Below, one piece after another: positions 6,671 through 10,409 of a DNA stretch of 10,409 nucleotides. The notes under the pieces are model-generated. The model did not search any database. It worked only from the letters and a program-made list of their open reading frames with translations, and was not told the DNA's origin. The position numbers were made by a program, and so were the translations under genes. The stretch is from an uncultured Synergistales bacterium (GTDB taxonomy: Bacteria > Synergistota > Synergistia > Synergistales > Aminobacteriaceae). Position 1 is the stretch's first letter; every line of letters starts with the position of its first letter. The stretch lies in contig CAJOGG010000059.1 of assembly GCA_905234205.1 (NCBI GenBank), positions 1-10,409 of the forward strand. The letters run 5' to 3'.

Positions 6671-6694
6671 TTTTCAACTACATTTTCAACTACA
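6671..6694. repeat. perfect 12-base tandem repeat, two copies
   Basis: TTTTCAACTACA occurs twice head to tail (6671-6682 and 6683-6694), upstream of the -10 box of the transposase-like gene. On that strand each copy contains TTGAAA. It borders the terminator of the surface protein gene. It could be a slippage duplication or a pair of protein-binding sites. Confidence 0.75.
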
Positions 6695-6721
6695 AAAATC
6701 CCCCCTAAAGTTAGGAGGGAT
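6693..6721 (-). terminator. rho-independent terminator after the surface protein gene
   Basis: On the minus strand, ATCCCTCCTAA (6721-6711) pairs with TTAGGGGGGAT (6708-6698) with one mismatch and a tiny loop, followed by a T-run (plus-strand A 6694-6698). It begins 16 bases after the surface protein stop codon and ends the presumed nnrE-surface protein transcript. Confidence 0.85.
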
Positions 6722-6736
6722 CGCGATTGATTCGAG

Positions 6737-7570
6737 CTAACGTTTTGACTTCATTGCAGCCATTAAAACAAGCAGGCCTAGCCCGATTATTCCAGAGTTA
6801 CAACCGCCACCGCCAGCTTTGCCTATTGAACGTGAGCTAGTGCTGTCGTGGTTTACGACAAGTTCTTCACCAGAGCTAAGGATCATTGAAGGGGTAGGGT
6901 TATCCCCGGCCTTGTCAACGTAGAATGAAAGCTCCCAACGTTTGTTCATGAGCCCGTCCCCGATTAAAATATAGGGCACTTCATCATCAGTGAAGACCTC
7001 AATGAAAGCTGTACGGCCTGAATTTTTGCTTTTAGCGTCAGATATTATGACAATGAAATCAAGATACAAATAATCCTCGCCGTTATCGTTGTAAATAAAT
7101 GCTCTCACGCAATCGCTAGCAGAGACTCCAGCGGAGCTGCCCTTTGTATCTATCGCCGTGAATAAATTCGTGTCGTACTCTCGAGTCGCTGCTGAACGTA
7201 CCCAAACAGTTCCGTAACGCGCGAAAATGTTAAACAGGCTCCTATCGTCGTCGGCGGCTTCAAGTTCTGGCCATATACTTTCAAGCAATTGAGACTTACG
7301 AGGAATTTTCATTCGTACAGAAATTGGCTGCAAGGCTGCTTTTCCTGAGGCGTCGGTGTTGTAAGTTACTTCATCGTCTGCAACTTTGAAGGAAGATGTC
7401 GTTGGTGGTTCTGTATCTCCGCTTGCTGTGTCAACTGATACGACGTCATAGGAGACTCTAGCTTGCAACTCCCCTGGAACTTCCGCATCAATCATGAACG
7501 CGTCTAGGGCTGAAGATTTTATGTAAACGTTATACGGGGTTATCACGTCCGCCGCCAGCATGTCAACCAT
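6737..7570 (-). CDS. C-terminal part of a surface protein with Synergist-CTERM sorting tail (frame-split)
   Basis: The 277 codons encode a beta-rich extracellular segment ending in a tripartite sorting tail: a Ser-rich stretch, GGGGCNSG (Cys about residue 257), a hydrophobic helix and basic KSKR. This layout is the Synergist-CTERM signal, thought to be handled by a membrane protease/sorting system at the cell envelope. There is no signal peptide, and the nominal ATG 7570 has no ribosome site. Its frame overlaps the end of the long upstream frame by 28 bases in the -1 register. It is therefore almost certainly the C-terminal end of that protein, separated by a one-base loss or sequence error near 7570. 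No enzymatic domain is recognised. A terminator follows closely. Confidence 0.8.
   Translation of the reverse strand: MVDMLAADVITPYNVYIKSSALDAFMIDAEVPGELQARVSYDVVSVDTASGDTEPPTTSSFKVADDEVTYNTDASGKAALQPISVRMKIPRKSQLLESIWPELEAADDDRSLFNIFARYGTVWVRSAATREYDTNLFTAIDTKGSSAGVSASDCVRAFIYNDNGEDYLYLDFIVIISDAKSKNSGRTAFIEVFTDDEVPYILIGDGLMNKRWELSFYVDKAGDNPTPSMILSSGEELVVNHDSTSSRSIGKAGGGGCNSGIIGLGLLVLMAAMKSKR
6740..6816 (-). other. Synergist-CTERM protein-sorting signal
   Basis: AGGGGCNSG is followed by about 15 mostly hydrophobic residues (IIGLGLLVLMAAM) and KSKR at the very end. The Gly-run plus Cys followed by a single helix is the diagnostic pattern. It marks the protein as envelope-attached and the genome as Synergistota. 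The assignment is from memory of the family. Confidence 0.75.
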
Positions 7571-7585
7571 TTCGTTAAGTATCTA
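7543..7585 (-). other. frameshift junction splitting the surface protein gene
   Basis: The long frame reads DEIRYL, then an atypical TKWLTCWRRT before TGA at 7543. The -1 frame is open only from after a TAG at 7583-7585 and reads ILNEMVDMLAADV, a natural continuation. The switch must lie between 7582 and 7543; DEIRYL joined to NEMVDML restores a smooth sequence. The bases (TTA-ACG-AAA) do not form a standard X-XXY-YYZ slippery heptamer, so programmed -1 frameshifting is unlikely. Confidence 0.75.
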
Positions 7586-9891
7586 ATCTCGTCTACAGTG
7601 TTGAAGACGTTGTTGTTTACGTCGGTGAAATACATTGAGAAACTTTGTACGCTCACGAGTTCATTTGATGGCACATATTGCGGGCCGGCCTCATGAGTAA
7701 GCATTCCTGCAACACGTTTGTAATACAGAGTCAAGTTTTTCGGGTTCGTGAAATCGTGCTCGTAGAGTCTAAATGAGGCGCTTTGATCGTTGCCCATGTT
7801 GATATTCGTGTAGTTCATATCTTGATTGTAAACAGTAACGAGTCCAGGAGCTATTTGACTGTGAGAGTCAAGCAGAAAACTTGAAGGCAAAGTCCCGTAT
7901 AAATCTTCCGTCAAGTCATATTTCCAGTAAGCCGGCGTTAAATTTCGCTCTCCTCCGTCGCCCGCGTTATAGCGATAAAGTTCGTAGCGTGTGCCGGTTC
8001 TGTTGGTTATTCTTGTCTCGAGTCTGTATGGCAATTCGTTGACTGTATTAACCGGAGTCATCATGAAGAACGTACCTAAATCTTTCGTGATATTGCTTTG
8101 TGCGTCCCATTCAAATTTCGTTCGCTTGACGACGTCGCCATTGTTATCGAATATTGCCATGTCAAATATCAGCGGGTTATCTTCAGCGTTACCGTTAGAG
8201 ACGTTTGCTATGACAAGTGGGATCGGGGTAGCCTCGCGGAAATTCGTGTAGCCTGGTGCAAAGCTTGCGCGCTGTCTGAAAGTTATGTAGCCCAATGAAC
8301 TTCCGTAAGTGAATGGATCTCCCATGATTCGTATTCTGGTGTCAAGATACTGGCCGGAGTCTATATCGCCTTGATAAGTTGGCGTTATGTTCACGGAATA
8401 TTCATCATCAAGACCATGAACGACTATTGACTCGCCGATCGTGCGTTTCTCGCAAATATATACGCTGTTGTCCGAGTTGCCCGCATATTCAAGCGTGAAG
8501 ACTAAATTGTTATCGTAGTCATAAACTTCGTCGCCAGAGACTCGATATAAAAGGGTTTCGCTTAAAGGGTAAGTTACATCGTCGCTGTAAACGTCATAAA
8601 CAACATCGTTTGATACAGAGTAGCGCGTTATATCGCCCGAATAAAATTCAAATACTCCGGTCTCAACGTCTCCTGATGAACTCATTAATAACTTGTTGGC
8701 CAAGCTCCTGACCTCGTACCTATCATTAATAACTACGTCTTCAAGCACAAGTTCTCCCGACAAAATATCAACGGGTTCAAATTCTTTATAAGAGTACAAC
8801 GGGAGTATCTCGCCAGAAATTACATAATAGCCGGGGATTCTAGCTCGTCCGTCTTCAGAGACAAGCACATCGCCTGAAACAAGGTCGTTAATCTCCGTAA
8901 GAATTTGCCTTGAGAAAATATTTTCAGGGTCAACGATAACGCAATCACGTGAATATAAATCGCCCGAGAAGAATTGGCCGGAGATAATATCGCCTGAAAG
9001 CACTGTTTCTGTTGAGAGTATTTCATCGCTCGATATTACGTAACGATTAACAACAATGTCATTATACTGTGCACGAGGTATCAGGTAATGCCCAACAAGA
9101 TCTTCCGCAAAAAATCTCTCCGCCGTCAAAAGGTCGCCATTAACAACATACGTAGCGTCAATACCGTCTCTCCCTCCGACAATGGCGTTTGCTGCAATAA
9201 CTTCACCGGAAATTATATTGCGTCGTTCAATCTCTTCGATTATGACGTCTTTTGAGAGCGCTTTGAAGTTAAATACTTTGGAGTAAAGGCCATCTGTTCC
9301 GCGTTCGTAGATTCCGTTGTCGCTAGGACTGAAAATATATTTTACGGGCTCAACAGTCGGATAGGTCTGGTCCGTCCAGTCGTAGTTACGTTTCCACCAT
9401 TGCCAATTAGCCGCCTGTTTGCTCCTCGTTGTCCTTGACCAGTTCCACCAGAAAGGAAAATGTCGCGCGTATGGATTTCCGAACTTCACGTTAAGATCCG
9501 TCTGGCCATTCGTGATTACAAGGCATAAAGACTCGATTGGGTCCGGGTAAACGTCGTAATAGCGATTGTTGTAAATATAATTCGTCCAAGCCTCGTAGGG
9601 TTCAGGCTCTTCAGCGAAAACAAAATTGAAGCCGTCAATAATATCGCCTATAGTTGAGACTGGTATATCGTCAATTTCGCCGCCCATTGTACGCCGGTAA
9701 ATAGTTCTTGAGTTAGTATTCGTGTTGTTGTTATAGAGCTGATCGTAGTACGTGTAATAATTCTCGTGAACAGTTGCGAACCATTGAGGCCCGCCGACTT
9801 CAGAATTCCAAGTTGCTCCGGTTATGTCGCGCAATTGATAGAAGAAATCCGAGTCGCCGTTCAATAAATTATTGTGGTCCCCTGAAGTCAA
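7543..9891 (-). CDS. large secreted/surface protein with SG[DE] repeats, N-terminal part (broken gene)
   Basis: A 782-codon frame counted from TTG 9891 stays open to 9987 without any ATG, GTG or TTG between, so the true start is missing. The upstream residues (KNFSDVQAATT) look like mature protein, yet no signal peptide exists. Residues about 30-200 are rich in Trp, Tyr and Asn. Residues about 222-460 hold a dozen degenerate repeats centred on hydrophobic-SG[DE]-hydrophobic. Residues 470-770 look beta-rich, with many NxT/NxS and polar segments. There are no recognisable catalytic motifs. With the 277-codon continuation the protein would exceed 1,090 residues and carry the Synergist-CTERM tail, so a cell-envelope role is inferred. 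The missing front and the frame break at its end point to a pseudogene or a silent cassette; sequencing or assembly error is possible for either. Confidence 0.7.
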   Translation of the reverse strand: MTSGDHNNLLNGDSDFFYQLRDITGATWNSEVGGPQWFATVHENYYTYYDQLYNNNTNTNSRTIYRRTMGGEIDDIPVSTIGDIIDGFNFVFAEEPEPYEAWTNYIYNNRYYDVYPDPIESLCLVITNGQTDLNVKFGNPYARHFPFWWNWSRTTRSKQAANWQWWKRNYDWTDQTYPTVEPVKYIFSPSDNGIYERGTDGLYSKVFNFKALSKDVIIEEIERRNIISGEVIAANAIVGGRDGIDATYVVNGDLLTAERFFAEDLVGHYLIPRAQYNDIVVNRYVISSDEILSTETVLSGDIISGQFFSGDLYSRDCVIVDPENIFSRQILTEINDLVSGDVLVSEDGRARIPGYYVISGEILPLYSYKEFEPVDILSGELVLEDVVINDRYEVRSLANKLLMSSSGDVETGVFEFYSGDITRYSVSNDVVYDVYSDDVTYPLSETLLYRVSGDEVYDYDNNLVFTLEYAGNSDNSVYICEKRTIGESIVVHGLDDEYSVNITPTYQGDIDSGQYLDTRIRIMGDPFTYGSSLGYITFRQRASFAPGYTNFREATPIPLVIANVSNGNAEDNPLIFDMAIFDNNGDVVKRTKFEWDAQSNITKDLGTFFMMTPVNTVNELPYRLETRITNRTGTRYELYRYNAGDGGERNLTPAYWKYDLTEDLYGTLPSSFLLDSHSQIAPGLVTVYNQDMNYTNINMGNDQSASFRLYEHDFTNPKNLTLYYKRVAGMLTHEAGPQYVPSNELVSVQSFSMYFTDVNNNVFNTVDEIRYLTKWLTCWRRT
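8505..9220 (-). repeat. SG[DE] protein-repeat domain of the surface protein
   Basis: At least nine clear cores occur, such as ISGEV, LSGDI, FSGDL, VSGDV, ISGEI, LSGEL, SSGDV, YSGDI and VSGDE, plus weaker ones (VNGDL, ISSDE, YSDDV). Spacing is irregular, from about 8 to 30 residues. The same residues are written with different synonymous codons (TCA/TCG/TCT/TCC, GGC/GGA/GGT, GAT/GAC). The similarity is therefore kept at protein level and is not a recent DNA duplication. The pattern could form turns of a beta-solenoid or metal-binding turns; that is speculative. Confidence 0.65.
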
Positions 9892-9990
9892 GTATTGCGG
9901 ATATAAATGAAAGGGATCGTAATCCCTGCTTGTGTAAGTCGTAGCAGCCTGAACGTCGCTGAAATTTTTCGTAACACTGTGTAAATTTCA

Positions 9991-9997
9991 CTCCTTT
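9991..9997 (-). promoter_or_regulatory. ribosome binding site without a matching gene start
   Basis: AAAGGAG on the minus strand, just after nnrE, is followed by TGAAATTT, the same AGGAGTGAAATTT block that precedes asd. Its GTG (9991-9989) opens a frame of about 40 codons (MKFTQCYEK...) that stops at TAA, in a different register from the surface protein frame. It appears to be the original ribosome site and start of a gene whose following codons have been lost or shifted. Confidence 0.5.
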
Positions 9998-10004
9998 AGC
10001 TTTT

Positions 10005-10409
10005 TTAATTCGGAATGCCTATGTATGAGACTGTAACATCGCCGCCATATTCGGGGGAAATGTCTAAGCCCTTTTTCATTCTGTGGAAGGTTACAGTCTT
10101 GGCCGCACGTACAGCAACGCCCAATTCTTCGCCGGTATCACAATCAAGCCCCGACGGAATATCTATAGCTATCACGTGTGTAGCAAGTGAGTTAATGGCC
10201 TCGATAACGCGCTTGAAAATTCCCTCAACAGGACGATTTAAGCCAGTCCCGAAAATTGCGTCAATGCATGTTTCGCAACCCTTCAAAGCGTGTTCAGATT
10301 CCTCAAAGTTTTCATCGTTGATAGAGTTCAAGACTTCCGGTGCCAACTTGCTCATGATTTTGAGGTTAGTCTTGAAATCCTCACTGCCCTTTTTGGGATC
10401 GCCGACAAT
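10005..10409 (-). CDS. nnrE: NAD(P)H-hydrate epimerase (YjeF_N domain), 3' part, cut by window edge
   Basis: Interconverts the R and S forms of damaged NADHX/NADPHX so they can be repaired by the dehydratase NnrD. The frame is open to the right edge; 134 residues are visible, beginning IVGDPKKGSEDFKTN. Family motifs: AIFGTGLNRPVEG, then VIAIDIPSGLDCDTGE, then AAKTVTFHRMKKGL, with VSYIGIPN at the end. It stops directly after the epimerase domain, so no NnrD (YjeF_C) domain is fused as it is in many bacteria; nnrD must be elsewhere. The N-terminal part, including the usual GxGNNGGDG loop, is outside the window. The internal ATG at 10355 is not its start. The ribosome site of the next gene lies a few bases downstream, suggesting one transcript. 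Confidence 0.88.
   Translation of the reverse strand: MVGDPKKGSEDFKTNLKIMSKLAPEVLNSINDENFEESEHALKGCETCIDAIFGTGLNRPVEGIFKRVIEAINSLATHVIAIDIPSGLDCDTGEELGVAVRAAKTVTFHRMKKGLDISPEYGGDVTVSYIGIPN

Noticed and set aside
6243..6677. Longer form of the transposase-like gene from ATG 6677
   Set aside because: That ATG lies upstream of the predicted -10 box and has no ribosome site; GTG 6623 has GAGGAG upstream and the family-like sequence begins there.
7560..7590. Programmed -1 ribosomal frameshift in the surface protein gene
   Set aside because: No X-XXY-YYZ heptamer in the right register and no clear following hairpin; a simple indel explains the split better.

Overview
The window looks like chromosomal DNA from an anaerobic member of the Synergistota (Synergistetes). 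The best evidence is the end of the surface protein at 6737-7570: GGGGCNSG, a hydrophobic helix and KSKR. This matches the Synergist-CTERM sorting signal, which as far as I know is confined to that phylum. Start-codon use fits too: GTG and TTG are common, with strong purine-rich ribosome sites. No rRNA, tRNA, CRISPR array or intact insertion sequence was seen.

Left part (1-2601, minus strand). A 777-residue transporter, followed by a rho-independent terminator, joins two families not normally found in one protein. The N-terminal third is a secreted Bug/TctC-type solute-binding domain. The rest is a complete CitMHS-type (citrate-metal symporter) membrane domain. It has the binding protein of a tripartite tricarboxylate transporter on an unrelated permease, which makes it the most interesting item here. 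Beyond its terminator lie a possible 27-residue peptide and an imperfect hairpin near the window edge.

Middle (2602-6332). A divergent intergenic region carries a -10 box for the transporter, an extended -10 promoter for the opposite operon and a pair of palindromes between them. The plus-strand operon is tightly packed: asd (archaeal/fungal-type aspartate-semialdehyde dehydrogenase), hom (homoserine dehydrogenase without the usual ACT domain) and lysC (monofunctional aspartate kinase with ACT domains). Together these take aspartate through aspartyl phosphate and aspartate semialdehyde to homoserine, feeding lysine/diaminopimelate, threonine and methionine.

Right part (6243-10409, minus strand). 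A 126-residue gene resembling only the N-terminal domain of an IS4/IS1634-like transposase converges on lysC and overlaps its 3' end. To its right is a large surface protein gene that appears broken: no start codon or signal peptide at its front, and a -1 frame change near 7570 that cuts off the sorting tail. Its central part holds about a dozen degenerate SG[DE] repeats. A terminator follows it. Directly upstream, probably in the same transcript, is the 3' part of nnrE (NAD(P)H-hydrate epimerase), cut by the window edge.
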